From: Shewanella cutis
Lineage (GTDB): Bacteria; Pseudomonadota; Gammaproteobacteria; Enterobacterales; Shewanellaceae
Assembly (NCBI RefSeq): GCF_022410515.1
Contig: NZ_JACSDI010000016.1
Coordinates: 24,641 to 88,640, forward strand
DNA length: 64,000 nucleotides
Direction: 5' to 3'
Position numbers and translations under genes: made by a program. The notes beneath the pieces were generated by a model. It was not told the origin of the DNA. It searched no databases and saw only the letters and a list, made by a program, of their open reading frames with translations. Every line of letters starts with the position of its first letter. Positions within the stretch are counted from its first letter, which is position 1. Positions 9,961-18,815 of the stretch are shown in pieces.

Positions 9961-11391
9961 TCAACTGACTAAGGAAATAAACACCGCACTTAATCCAAGC
10001 GGAGCAACAAAGCGCACGAGAAAATGCCAAAGACGATAACGCCACGGATGCTCGCTTCCCTCCAATTCATCAGCAGTAATGGCAGTAGGTAATACCCACC
10101 CGACAAAAATGGCGACAAAAATGGCACATAAAGGCATTACTACAGTCGTAGTTAAGTAATCGAACAAGTCAAAGAAGGTTTTATGCTCAAAAGCACCGAT
10201 AAAATCCAGTGGATACACACCACTCAAATGATTAAAACTCAATACAGAAAGGCAACCCAACGCCCAACTTAATGCCCCACACACAAGGGCAGACTTTAGC
10301 CTAGACCAGTGCAATTTCTCTTTCAGCCAAGCCACTGTACATTCCATCATTGAAATAGCGGAAGTTAATGCAGCAAAAAATAAGAGAAGAAAAAACAATG
10401 GTCCAATAATGGTACCTCCTGGCATTTGCCCAAATGCATAGGGCAATGCCATAAATACCAACCCAGGCCCACCACTGGGATCCATATTATTAGCAAAAAT
10501 GATCGGGAAGATAACCAATCCAGCTAATAGAGCAACCAAGGTATCGGCACCTATAATAGTGACAGAAGCATTAGGGATAGAAGTTTTCCGGTCTAAGTAT
10601 GCCCCGTAGGCAATTAAGTTAGTTATCCCAACTCCGATTGAAAAGAACGCTTGCCCAATGGCATCAAGCACTACATCCGTGGTGATTTTTGAAAAGTCAG
10701 GAACCAGTAGAAACCGTACTCCTCGTATAAAATCCCCAGTTACTGCTGCATATATCACCAAAAGTAATAAAATAACAAATAGCATAGGCATCAATATCTT
10801 CGACGCACTTTCGATGCCCGCTTTCACTCCACGAGCCGATACGATAACGGTTAAGATCAAAAATGCACTCGCCCAGCAGAACAATTCAAAGGCATTGGCA
10901 TTTAAGCCATCAAAGGAAGCTTGAATCGCGGTTTTATCCAGTCCAGCTAGCTCTCCCGTGGCCGATTTAGCCACATAAGCAAGGGTCCAGCCACCGACGA
11001 CAATATAAAAGGAGAAAATAATGATAGCGGCAACCACGCCAACAAATCCCATCCAGCGCCAGGCTTGGCTGCGGTTGGCTTCACGGCAAACCTTAGCAAT
11101 CGAATTGGGTGGACTCAATTGCCCACGTCGACCGATGAGTAATTCAGCCATTAAAATAGGTAACACCACCAACACCACAGACAAGATATACACCAGCACA
11201 AACGCCCCGCCGCCGTTTTCACCCGCGGCATAGGGAAAACGCCAAATGTTGGCCAATCCTACCGCAGAACCAATAGCGGCTAATAAAAATCCCGCTTTTG
11301 ATGACCATTGTTCATGCTCTGAGGCTGTTGAGCCTAAGGTGCTAGAATGACTAGACGAAGGCACAACGCCTTGAGAAATCGATGTTTGCAT
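9961..11391 (-). CDS. neurotransmitter:sodium symporter family transporter (putative tryptophan/aromatic amino acid uptake)
   Basis: A 476-residue inner-membrane sodium-coupled amino acid transporter of the NSS (SNF) family. TM1 carries AAIGSAVGLANIWRFPY, the sodium and substrate site signature, followed by GENGGGAFVLVY. Eleven to twelve hydrophobic segments are visible, and the length is normal for the bacterial branch that includes TnaT, Tyt1 and MhsT. The ATG at 11391 is preferred because GAGG lies seven bases upstream; a GTG lies one codon earlier. Sitting between the TonB receptor and kynureninase, it most likely brings in tryptophan or kynurenine. The substrate is inferred from neighbours only. 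It has its own terminator, and a hairpin separates it from kynU. Confidence 0.88.
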   Translation of the reverse strand: MQTSISQGVVPSSSHSSTLGSTASEHEQWSSKAGFLLAAIGSAVGLANIWRFPYAAGENGGGAFVLVYILSVVLVVLPILMAELLIGRRGQLSPPNSIAKVCREANRSQAWRWMGFVGVVAAIIIFSFYIVVGGWTLAYVAKSATGELAGLDKTAIQASFDGLNANAFELFCWASAFLILTVIVSARGVKAGIESASKILMPMLFVILLLLVIYAAVTGDFIRGVRFLLVPDFSKITTDVVLDAIGQAFFSIGVGITNLIAYGAYLDRKTSIPNASVTIIGADTLVALLAGLVIFPIIFANNMDPSGGPGLVFMALPYAFGQMPGGTIIGPLFFLLLFFAALTSAISMMECTVAWLKEKLHWSRLKSALVCGALSWALGCLSVLSFNHLSGVYPLDFIGAFEHKTFFDLFDYLTTTVVMPLCAIFVAIFVGWVLPTAITADELEGSEHPWRYRLWHFLVRFVAPLGLSAVFISLVS

Positions 11392-11504
11392 CACTTATCC
11401 TCGCTTATTATTTTTATATTATCTGTGGTTATACAGTATGTGCGTGCTTGGATATCGACGACTGATGGCTAACGAGACAAAGGAAAGCTATCACGATACT
11501 TGCC

Positions 11505-11536
11505 TCATAAAGAGGCGCTATAGCGCCTCTTTATGA
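11505..11536 (-). terminator. perfect 32-base palindrome, terminator of kynU
   Basis: Two 16-base arms with no mismatch (TCATAAAGAGGCGCTA and its complement) form a strong hairpin 12 bases after the kynU stop. The T-rich tract is inside the stem rather than after it, so termination is likely but not textbook; the same hairpin could also protect the mRNA 3' end. Confidence 0.7.
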
Positions 11537-11547
11537 GTGATTAAATC

Positions 11548-12786
11548 TTAAGTCACCGCATGACGTTGATTAAAACGCGGCTCTTGCCAACGGCCGGTCC
11601 CCATTATGTCTTTGATATGAGCTATGGCATCCCAAATATCCACATAACGTAAATACAAGGGGGTTAAGCCAAAACGCAAAATATTAGGCGCTCGAAAATC
11701 ACCAACCACACCACAAGAAATTAATGCTTGTACTATGGCGTAACCCTGTGGGTGACTCAGTGCAATTTGGCTGCCGCGACTATCATCACTAGGCGAAACC
11801 AACTCAAATCCCGCATCAGGGCACTCTTGTTGCAGCAGTTGAATAAATACATCGCCTAATCTTAAGGACTTAGCACGGATCTGTGCCATATTCACTCGCG
11901 ACATGATCTCAAGCCCAACCTCAGCCACCGACATACTTAAAATTGGCTGAGTGCCACTGAGCATCTGCACAATATCAGCTGCAGGCGTGTAATCTCGTTC
12001 AAACGCAAAGGGAGATTTATGACCGTACCAACCCGTTAACGGTTGCAACGCTTTACCATGGTGACGGCGAGCAGCAAAAATAAACGCTGGGCTCCCAGGG
12101 CCGCCGTTGTAATATTTATAAGTACAACCCACAGCAAAATCGACATTACAGCCGTTAAGATCCACCACCATTGCACCCGCACTATGGCATAAATCCCATA
12201 TTGTAACTGCACCAACAGCATGTGCTTTAGCTGTCAGATCATGCATATTGAGTACTCGCCCAGTTTTATAATGCACCTGAGTTAGGCAAACAACAGCGAT
12301 GCTGTCGTCAATTTTTTCTGCAATTTCATCGCCTTCGGCATAGACAATTTCGTGGTCAGCGCCAAGCAATTTAACCAACCCCTGAGCGGTATAGTTATCG
12401 GTTGGAAAATTACTGCCTTCCATCAAAATTCGACAACGCTCTGGACGAAGGGTCAAGGCGGCGGATAAGACCTTAAACACATTTATGCCAGTTGAATCTG
12501 TCATCACTACTTCATCATCATCCGCACCGATAGTCGGTGCAATCAACGCACCTAATCGAGTCGTCATGTGAAACCAGTCATGCTGATTCCAACTTTTTAC
12601 GAGCCCTCTCCCCCACTCTTCTGCAACTGTTTGGTGTGCTTTTGCAATTGCCCTGACGGGCATGGCACCTAGCGAATTACCGCTCATGTAAATCATTTGC
12701 TCAGGTAAGCTAAATTCGTTTTTAAAATGCGCTAAGGGATCATCTAAGTCGAATCGCAAACAATCTTCTCGAGTGAGTTTTTCCAC
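11548..12786 (-). CDS. kynU: kynureninase
   Basis: PLP enzyme that splits kynurenine or 3-hydroxykynurenine into anthranilate or 3-hydroxyanthranilate and alanine. The 412-residue chain has YMSGNSLG at 33-40, the PLP-phosphate region FPTDNY at 127-132, WDLCHSAGA at 197-205 with Asp198 and His201 near the cofactor, and the Schiff-base lysine at 224 in GCTYKYYNGGPGSP. The gene opens with GTG, with GGAG nine bases before it. It is alone in its transcript here: no tryptophan dioxygenase or formamidase gene is adjacent. With the semialdehyde dehydrogenase operon to the left, it supports a tryptophan-degradation role. Confidence 0.96.
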   Translation of the reverse strand: MEKLTREDCLRFDLDDPLAHFKNEFSLPEQMIYMSGNSLGAMPVRAIAKAHQTVAEEWGRGLVKSWNQHDWFHMTTRLGALIAPTIGADDDEVVMTDSTGINVFKVLSAALTLRPERCRILMEGSNFPTDNYTAQGLVKLLGADHEIVYAEGDEIAEKIDDSIAVVCLTQVHYKTGRVLNMHDLTAKAHAVGAVTIWDLCHSAGAMVVDLNGCNVDFAVGCTYKYYNGGPGSPAFIFAARRHHGKALQPLTGWYGHKSPFAFERDYTPAADIVQMLSGTQPILSMSVAEVGLEIMSRVNMAQIRAKSLRLGDVFIQLLQQECPDAGFELVSPSDDSRGSQIALSHPQGYAIVQALISCGVVGDFRAPNILRFGLTPLYLRYVDIWDAIAHIKDIMGTGRWQEPRFNQRHAVT

Positions 12787-13028
12787 GTTGTTTTACTCCA
12801 CGGCTGGGGCGGCTTCATTGCCTCCCTCTATTTATTAACGCTATTTATACTAAGCGTCCCGCCCCAAAGTTAACAATAAATTTAACACCGCAAGCTATAA
12901 CATTTAACATATAATAAACGTAAAATTCGAACCGAAATGAATAAGTCAGAAAACAAAAAACAGACTGTCACGGGTCTTAATATCCTCAATGGCAACAGCA
13001 TTACCGCCAATTTTTCAACAAAGGCCAT
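12787..13028. other. intergenic region upstream of kynU
   Basis: No gene is visible between kynU and the terminator of the LVIVD-repeat gene. The AT-rich part at about 12870-12916 holds two TTTAACA motifs (AAATTTAACA and CATTTAACATATAATA), one of which, AAATTTAACA, is repeated exactly at 4546-4555 before the semialdehyde dehydrogenase operon. The kynU promoter should lie here. Confidence 0.4.
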
Positions 13029-13058
13029 AAAAAAAAGCCCACCTCCATCGGTAGGCTT
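13029..13058 (-). terminator. Rho-independent terminator of the LVIVD-repeat gene
   Basis: Stem AAGCCTACC / GGTGGGCTT (one mismatch) with a six-base loop, followed on the minus strand by eight T. It ends transcription 73 bases after the stop codon. Confidence 0.85.
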
Positions 13059-13130
13059 AATGAACAGACTTAAACATTTACAACCTTAATTGCAACGAAA
13101 AACCAAGGTTGATTGAATGATTTCAGTCAG

Positions 13131-14888
13131 TTAGTTTTTTTTATGAGAAGGCCGCACAGGCCAAGGCGTTTTAGGCGCACCTAAATTTGGCTCACCCAGC
13201 ACTGGGCTTGATAACGCATAAAAACCGTGGTTAGTAAATAGCCAGAACAAATTGCGATCGTATTCAACATACACGCTGTGGGATAAATTCCCCCGCGCAT
13301 ATTCGGCCACCCTATCTTCATTAAATGGCGGAACAAAATAAGCTGTAATGGTTGGTTTGCTGATATCGCTTACATCAAATACCTGTAGGCCAGCATTGTA
13401 GAAGTTAAAAGGTAAAATGCCATCACGCGGCGTCCCCGGTTGAGTGTAATAACCAGTTCTCTTTGGTCCAAAACTGCCACGACGTTGGCAAAAATCGGTA
13501 AATTTAGCTTCTTTGGGCGGCGTAGGCCTAGGCAATACGCCGATAGCTTTAGGATTAACAGGATCGCTCACATCAATCATGTGCACATCTTTATAGGGCT
13601 CAAAACAGTCTTCATTAAGCGGATAGCCACTAAAATAAACAATCCCCGTTTTTTCAACCTGTGACACATCGATAAAATCCCCTTCAGTGCCCGCCACGCT
13701 TGGGGTAAAGTTCAAGTGACTGACCACTTTCATCTGTTTAGGATCTGAGATATCCACAACATAAAATCCCAATCCCCCCATCGCAGCATAAGCATATTTC
13801 CCCCCCTTTTCGGCCGATTTAGGGATAAACAGTGGCATTCGAGAACCCATCCAAGAGGTACGGTTTCCCGCACGAGGATTGTCTTTGTAAGCCGCCTCAT
13901 GGACAGGATCAAAAGCAATTTGCCCCGGTACAGTCAATTGATTTAAAAATCTAGGGTTCGATGGATCAGACATATCCCAAGATTGATATCCTGCTGAATA
14001 CAAGTCGTTGCCATATTCAGTTAAGGCATAGCTTGAATCCGGCGCCGCCGACACATACATAACATCACCGCCAAAATACGCAGGAATATCTCTTACGCCA
14101 GAGCCTTGCTGCTTACCAATAGGTGCATCGGGATGACCGACATCCGTGGTGCGCTCGGCAAGTAATTTCCAGTCTGCAGGCAAGGGACCATTCATTTCAT
14201 ACACTTTAAATCCCTTCAAATGGGGAGCATGACGAATGGCATCAACCTTATCGGGTTCCCTTAATTTATCGTGCAATAAGCCAAAACGGCGAATTTCAAA
14301 TGATTGCACCATGATCATTTTGCCTAGTTTGTCATTCCATTGAATGGACGCCGCGCCAAACATATCCGCTTCAGGGTAAGGATTTTGCTCAGCTTCATCT
14401 GGACCATTTGCTCCCCAGGTATGGCCACGAGTTAATAATAATTTGACGTTTTTCGGCTCAGTAATATCGAAAATTTTTAAATCGCGACGCACATATTGAT
14501 ACAGATAACGGCGACCATCGAAATCAACAATATTCTGCCAAGTATGAAAAGGTTCGACGGTTATTGGGTAATAAGCCTCAACCTTCATATTTTTAATATA
14601 TTGTTCTTTATCCCAATAATCGAGCTGTCCCTTAAAGGGCCGGCTTTCATAAGTATGTACCGTCGCTTTAGGATGAATAAATAGACCCGTTTTAGGGTCC
14701 ATTCCGTATGAGTTTTTTGAAGGTTCTTTTGGAGATTTGTCCCCAACAAGTTCCGTCACACGCTTAACCCACTTGTCTTGTATGTCTATCGCCCCGCTTT
14801 TGTCTTCTGCCTGCGTGGAGACTGATAGTGCAATAGTTACACTTAACAACGATAGCCTAGTGAATATATTCAACTTATTTTTTTTCAT
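13131..14888 (-). CDS. exported LVIVD-repeat beta-propeller protein
   Basis: A 585-residue secreted protein of unknown biochemical role. From the ATG at 14888 it has a clear signal peptide: KKNK, a hydrophobic core, and a cleavage site STQA-ED. The frame is open further up to 14930, but that would bury the signal. The body contains several LVIVD-type propeller repeats, seen as LKIFDITEPKNVK, DMSDPSNPRFLN, VVDISDPKQMKV, MIDVSDPVNPKAI and VFDVSDISKPTI. Such repeats build beta-propellers used for binding. No catalytic motif or CxxCH haem site is visible. It follows kynU in the same orientation but has its own terminator. Large LVIVD proteins of this form are known near aromatic and aldehyde catabolic genes in marine bacteria; that link is recalled, not tested. 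Confidence 0.8.
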   Translation of the reverse strand: MKKNKLNIFTRLSLLSVTIALSVSTQAEDKSGAIDIQDKWVKRVTELVGDKSPKEPSKNSYGMDPKTGLFIHPKATVHTYESRPFKGQLDYWDKEQYIKNMKVEAYYPITVEPFHTWQNIVDFDGRRYLYQYVRRDLKIFDITEPKNVKLLLTRGHTWGANGPDEAEQNPYPEADMFGAASIQWNDKLGKMIMVQSFEIRRFGLLHDKLREPDKVDAIRHAPHLKGFKVYEMNGPLPADWKLLAERTTDVGHPDAPIGKQQGSGVRDIPAYFGGDVMYVSAAPDSSYALTEYGNDLYSAGYQSWDMSDPSNPRFLNQLTVPGQIAFDPVHEAAYKDNPRAGNRTSWMGSRMPLFIPKSAEKGGKYAYAAMGGLGFYVVDISDPKQMKVVSHLNFTPSVAGTEGDFIDVSQVEKTGIVYFSGYPLNEDCFEPYKDVHMIDVSDPVNPKAIGVLPRPTPPKEAKFTDFCQRRGSFGPKRTGYYTQPGTPRDGILPFNFYNAGLQVFDVSDISKPTITAYFVPPFNEDRVAEYARGNLSHSVYVEYDRNLFWLFTNHGFYALSSPVLGEPNLGAPKTPWPVRPSHKKN

Positions 14889-15154
14889 ATACTTAACTAA
14901 CCTTTCCGAATGGAACAGTGCAAAATACACCCTAACTTCAAGCGAGGAATTTTTCGTGCAAAATCAATACTAAAAAGAACGGCCCTAACAAACAAATAAC
15001 TTTATAGATATATGTCATCACTTTTTTGTTATAACCGAGGCATTGATTCTAATCATCTGCGTTAATGAATATTGTGGGTAAGCACCCTACCTTTCAGGGT
15101 TATAAACTAGTAACTCAATATCATAGACAGCGTAAAAAAACGATTAAGGCTCCT

Positions 15155-16723
15155 CTACTTCGCTTTAAACCCGACTCTAAATCCGCCCCAATGTTTGCCA
15201 TTCACATAAATAGGTACTGATAAATCATGCATAACTTCACCAGTATCTCGTTTATAGGTTTGTAGTAATACGGGATCTGTATGGGTCCCGCAGCGGATAC
15301 CGGTAGGATCGTTAAATAAGCGTTTTGTGCGATTTTGCGTCATATCAACCTCAACTTTACCGGTTAATGTTTGGCTAAAGCGCTTATTATGGGTTGGGAA
15401 ATAACCTTTTTTATCAACGGCTCCGGCATAAATAATCTCACTATGTTTAGCAAGAATCGGTTCTTGAATGGCGGGAAAATATTGATCGGTGAAGCGGTCA
15501 AATGCAGTGGTATATTTTTGTGGCTGGGTATTCGCAATAGGCTGATATTTAGGATTAAAGAGTTCCGCCTCAGTAAAACTCGCGTTAGCTAATCCCTGAG
15601 CAAGTTTCTCGCCGCAAGCTTTTGCCGCTTCGTTAGCGAGTAATAGCACTTGTTGATCAAAGGTTTGAGTGTCCCAGTGCGACAGCGCTTTAAATATACC
15701 TTCCGTTGTTAATGTGAGAGTAAACGCCTGCTCAGAAACCACCATGCTTTGTCTAGCCGTCACTGTCAATGAGTCTCGGATCTGTGCTACCGAGGTACTA
15801 ATCTCATTGGTGGTGTGATTATATTGTTTAAGCGAGCCTTCCATATCCCCGAGGGCATGCGCCGAGTGAGTCACAGAGGTTGAGATATCAGTAAAATGGC
15901 TATCTAACGCCGCCATCGCCCTAACCACATCAGCAGTTTGTAACACTACTCGCTCCATTAAGGCCGAACTTTTATCTGTTTGGGCACGAATTTCGAGCAA
16001 CATCTTACCGATATCCTGAGTTGCACCTGCCGTTTTTCCGGCAAGGCTTCGCACCTCATCTGCCACTACCGCAAAACCACGACCTTGCTCTCCCGCCCTC
16101 GCCGCTTCAATGGCCGCATTCAACGCCAGTAAGTTGGTTTGTTCAGCCACCGCATTTATGACTTCGGTGATTTTTTGAATTTGTTCAGCTTTTGACTTTA
16201 AGGCCAGCACTTGCGAAGCGGCTGTGTTGATATCCGTATTTAATGATTCGATAGCAGACACGCCCTTTTGTGCTTGAGTTCGGCCTTGCACACTCAAGCG
16301 CTCTGCCTCCTGAGTTTGGACTAAAATGCTACTCGCATTATCACCAAGCAAGGCAGTCGTATTACTCAATTGCGCAGCCGCTACCGCGATAGCACTCGCA
16401 TGTTCGCCATTAGACTCAATGGATTTATTCAATAAATCAATAAAATGTGAGACCTCAGCAGAACCAATTGCAATCTTACTGGTTTGGACACTAATGTCAT
16501 GTTCAGCGGAGCTTAACCTATTGAGTTTAATAATATCTTTCTCTAGTGTTTGCGCCTTGTGACTCAAAACACGCTTCACAATCCATAACACCCAAACACA
16601 AACGATCCCCCCTAAAACCAAGGCATGTGTCAAACCAGAGAGGGAGATGGTGTTGAGTAAAAGGCTACAAAATACGACCAAGACCAAACTCAGTGCGATG
16701 ATGATTTTATGCTGTAATTCCAT
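15155..16723 (-). CDS. methyl-accepting chemotaxis protein with C-terminal sensory domain
   Basis: A 522-residue chemoreceptor. Two hydrophobic segments lie at about residues 5-45 with only a very short loop between them, so there is no periplasmic ligand domain. The signalling hairpin is marked by EQTNLLALNAAIEAARAGEQGRGFAVVADEVR around residues 197-230. After the signalling domain comes a roughly 140-residue tail with YAGAVDKKGYFPTHNKRFS, NRTKRLFNDPTGIRC and TYKRDTGEVMHDLS, a cytoplasmic domain known from other receptors and probably the real sensor. The ATG at 16723 has GGTGAG eight bases upstream; the frame is open to 16774 but without a better start. Confidence 0.9.
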   Translation of the reverse strand: MELQHKIIIALSLVLVVFCSLLLNTISLSGLTHALVLGGIVCVWVLWIVKRVLSHKAQTLEKDIIKLNRLSSAEHDISVQTSKIAIGSAEVSHFIDLLNKSIESNGEHASAIAVAAAQLSNTTALLGDNASSILVQTQEAERLSVQGRTQAQKGVSAIESLNTDINTAASQVLALKSKAEQIQKITEVINAVAEQTNLLALNAAIEAARAGEQGRGFAVVADEVRSLAGKTAGATQDIGKMLLEIRAQTDKSSALMERVVLQTADVVRAMAALDSHFTDISTSVTHSAHALGDMEGSLKQYNHTTNEISTSVAQIRDSLTVTARQSMVVSEQAFTLTLTTEGIFKALSHWDTQTFDQQVLLLANEAAKACGEKLAQGLANASFTEAELFNPKYQPIANTQPQKYTTAFDRFTDQYFPAIQEPILAKHSEIIYAGAVDKKGYFPTHNKRFSQTLTGKVEVDMTQNRTKRLFNDPTGIRCGTHTDPVLLQTYKRDTGEVMHDLSVPIYVNGKHWGGFRVGFKAK

Positions 16724-17111
16724 ATTGTTTCTCACCGAGAAAAGGTACAAGCAAAATGAGATACAAATATTCACTTGCCATCCATTGCTATTTGAGCCAC
16801 TACAGCAAGTAAATAGACAAATTTGAAAGCGACGTAAGTGATTGTATCTCTCTGACTAAATTGAACTATTCACTCATGCATTATTTTAGAGCGATAGCCT
16901 ATCTTCAGTGCTCTATCGCGCTTATGGCATTAGACCTTAGTATAGATTTGGCAGAATTATTCAATAAATAGCCCCAAAAATGCCCGTCATTTTTAGCTGA
17001 CAAAATGTGGTATTCATCGCTTTATTGGCAATAATTCCGAGCAGAGTGACTGCACATACCGCCAGAAAACTGCTAATATCGGCGCAATTTTTTTGAGCTA
17101 ACGAGATCAAG
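16724..17111. other. intergenic region between the chemoreceptor and the YeeN-like gene
   Basis: No gene is seen. A short inverted repeat (GCGATAG at 16891 and CTATCGC at 16913) is the only structure noted. Divergent promoters for the two flanking genes are expected here. Confidence 0.4.
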
Positions 17112-17834
17112 ATGGGCAGAGCATATCAAAACCGTAAAGAATCTATGGCGAAAACAGCTGGCCAGAAAACCCGCCTCTACTCGCGCTACGGTAAGGAAAT
17201 TTACGTAGTCGCCAAGCAAGGTGGTGTCGAGCCAGATGGTAACTTATCACTGCGTCGCTTAATTGAGCGCGCGAAGAAAGATCAAGTACCAGCCCACGTT
17301 ATCGAGCGTGCTATCGATAAAGCCAAAGGTGGTGGCGGTGAAGATTATGATACAGCCCGTTATGAAGGTTTCGGCCCAGGTAACTGCATGGTTATTGTGG
17401 ACTGCTTAACCGATAACGTGAAACGTACCTTCACCGAAGTGCGTCAAGCCTTTGTGAAAAACGATGCCAAACTCGGCACACCCGGTACCGTAGGCCATAT
17501 GTTTGACCAATCTGCCGTGTTCGTTTTCCCCGGTGAAGATGAAGATGCCATCCTCGAAATTCTAATGATGGCCGATGTCGATGTGAACGATGTCGAAGTA
17601 GAAGATGGCATGATCAGCGTTATCGCACCGCACACCGAGTTTTTCAAAGTAAAAACTGCGCTGACAGATGCGATACCAGATATCAACTTCGAAGTAGAGA
17701 ACATCACTTTCGTGCCCCAAACCATGACCCCAGTGTCTGGTGAAGATGTGGCGGTATTCGACAAATTTATCGCCGCTTTAGAAGATTGTGACGATGTGCA
17801 AAACGTGTATCACAATGCTGAAATTCAAGATTAA
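17112..17834 (+). CDS. YebC/PmpR-family protein, YeeN type
   Basis: A 240-residue member of the YebC/TACO1 family. It opens MGRAYQNRKESMAKT, the form typical of the YeeN subgroup, rather than MAGHSKWAN of YebC itself. GFGPGNCMVIVDCLTDNVKRT at about 85-105 and LGTPGTVGHMFDQSAVFV at about 117-134 are the family hallmarks. Members were long annotated as DNA-binding regulators; recent work on YebC homologues shows a role in translation of difficult proline stretches, and which applies here is not visible. It is a single-gene unit with its own terminator. Confidence 0.93.
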   Translation: MGRAYQNRKESMAKTAGQKTRLYSRYGKEIYVVAKQGGVEPDGNLSLRRLIERAKKDQVPAHVIERAIDKAKGGGGEDYDTARYEGFGPGNCMVIVDCLTDNVKRTFTEVRQAFVKNDAKLGTPGTVGHMFDQSAVFVFPGEDEDAILEILMMADVDVNDVEVEDGMISVIAPHTEFFKVKTALTDAIPDINFEVENITFVPQTMTPVSGEDVAVFDKFIAALEDCDDVQNVYHNAEIQD

Positions 17835-17851
17835 TTAAAATCTTACTAAAT

Positions 17852-17884
17852 AAAAACGCAGCCATTGAGCTGCGTTTTTATTTG
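17852..17884 (+). terminator. Rho-independent terminator of the YeeN-like gene
   Basis: Stem AAAACGCAGC / GCTGCGTTTT, six-base loop, followed by TATTT. It lies 18 bases after the stop codon. Confidence 0.9.
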
Positions 17885-17910
17885 CAGGCATTAATTGCCT
17901 ACGCCGAGAG

Positions 17911-18141
17911 TTACGCCGTATCCATACAAGTATGAGCATCTGCGACTCATACCACTCTCCAACCAAGTTCAGCTGCAATCCGACAATTGGTATCGATACA
18001 ATATTGAGTCTTCATTCCTACTATCACTAAGTCAGTAATCCCCTGATGGGCTAACGCCTCGGCAAACCCCGTTTGAGAAAAACAACTAGGCTTAGTTTTA
18101 TCAAAGATATTATCCACTTTAGGATTGTTGATGGAGTCCAT
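17911..18141 (-). pseudogene. isochorismatase-family cysteine hydrolase relic
   Basis: An isochorismatase-fold fragment. From 18141 the frame gives KTKPSCFSQTGF, then LVIVGMKTQYCIDTNCR with the family cis-peptide and nucleophile-cysteine region, then AELGWRVV. An in-frame TGA follows, yet the same frame continues with VADAHTCMDTA, the segment that normally comes next in this family, and then meets a second stop. The N-terminal half with the catalytic Asp and Lys is absent and the C-terminal end is lost. About 76 codons remain of a family usually 180-200 long. The gene is dead unless a read-through product has some use. Confidence 0.8.
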
Positions 18142-18179
18142 ACATCGAGCTCAGGTTAATGTAATAAACAACACCAACG

Positions 18180-18203
18180 AAAAAGGGCCTTAAAGGCCCT
18201 TTT
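18180..18203 (-). terminator. bidirectional terminator after the hibernation factor gene
   Basis: Stem AAAAGGGCC / GGCCCTTTT, five-base loop, with T-runs on both strands. It lies 24 bases beyond the stop of the minus-strand gene. Confidence 0.85.
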
Positions 18204-18226
18204 CAATCTGCTCAGTACTGCAGAAA

Positions 18227-18583
18227 CTAGCGCAAATCCATCTCTTGGATGATTTCATGGGCAATAGGTGGCGTAGTACAAGTCGGTTTTTCATGTAAAT
18301 CCGCCTTTAGCTGACCTTTGCGATGTTTAAGTGCCGCATCAAGTTTTTTGGCGGCATTTGCAATCGCGGGATACATGACTTCATCCGTACCAGAGGCGGA
18401 GATGCGACTGCCTTCGTAATTTGTTCTAATTTCAACCTGAAACTCGCCATGCTCCTTAGCAATAATGATATCGAGCCCGATGAGAGTGGGGAAATGAGTG
18501 GCGATTTTAGAAAACTTTTCGTTAACGTGTTCTTTTACAGAATCAGTAACATCGACATGGTGACCAGAAAGATTAATTTTCAT
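18227..18583 (-). CDS. hpf: ribosome hibernation promoting factor, short form
   Basis: A 118-residue HPF/RaiA-family protein that binds the small ribosomal subunit in stationary phase. The opening MKINLSGHHVDVTDSVKEHV and ISASGTDEVMYPAIANAAKKLDAALKHRKGQL match the HPF side of the family. It carries a roughly 20-residue tail beyond the usual short HPF end, without the long-HPF dimerisation domain. A second family member, RaiA-like, is at 36557. AAGGGA lies about eight bases before the ATG. It is a single-gene unit with its own terminator, unlike the rpoN-linked hpf of enteric bacteria. Confidence 0.88.
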   Translation of the reverse strand: MKINLSGHHVDVTDSVKEHVNEKFSKIATHFPTLIGLDIIIAKEHGEFQVEIRTNYEGSRISASGTDEVMYPAIANAAKKLDAALKHRKGQLKADLHEKPTCTTPPIAHEIIQEMDLR

Positions 18584-18815
18584 AGGTTGTCCCTTTTAGA
18601 GTCTTTACTTTTTTTTCGCTTCACAGTTAGAGCTTGGGGCATGGCAAATAAAACACAAGCCCCCAAGGCAAATATTTCGAGTGAAACAGTTATTAGCAGT
18701 CGCTAAATGTGAGCCCTATCAAAGAAACAACACTGTAAGGGAACTATAAAAATGAGTAACTGGTTGATTTGTAAACAGCAGGCATAATCCAATCAACCAG
18801 CTCGATTCAAATAAT

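Noticed and set aside
11395..11504. TyrR-type operator before the symporter or kynU
   Set aside because: No TGTAAA-N6-TTTACA-like site was found.
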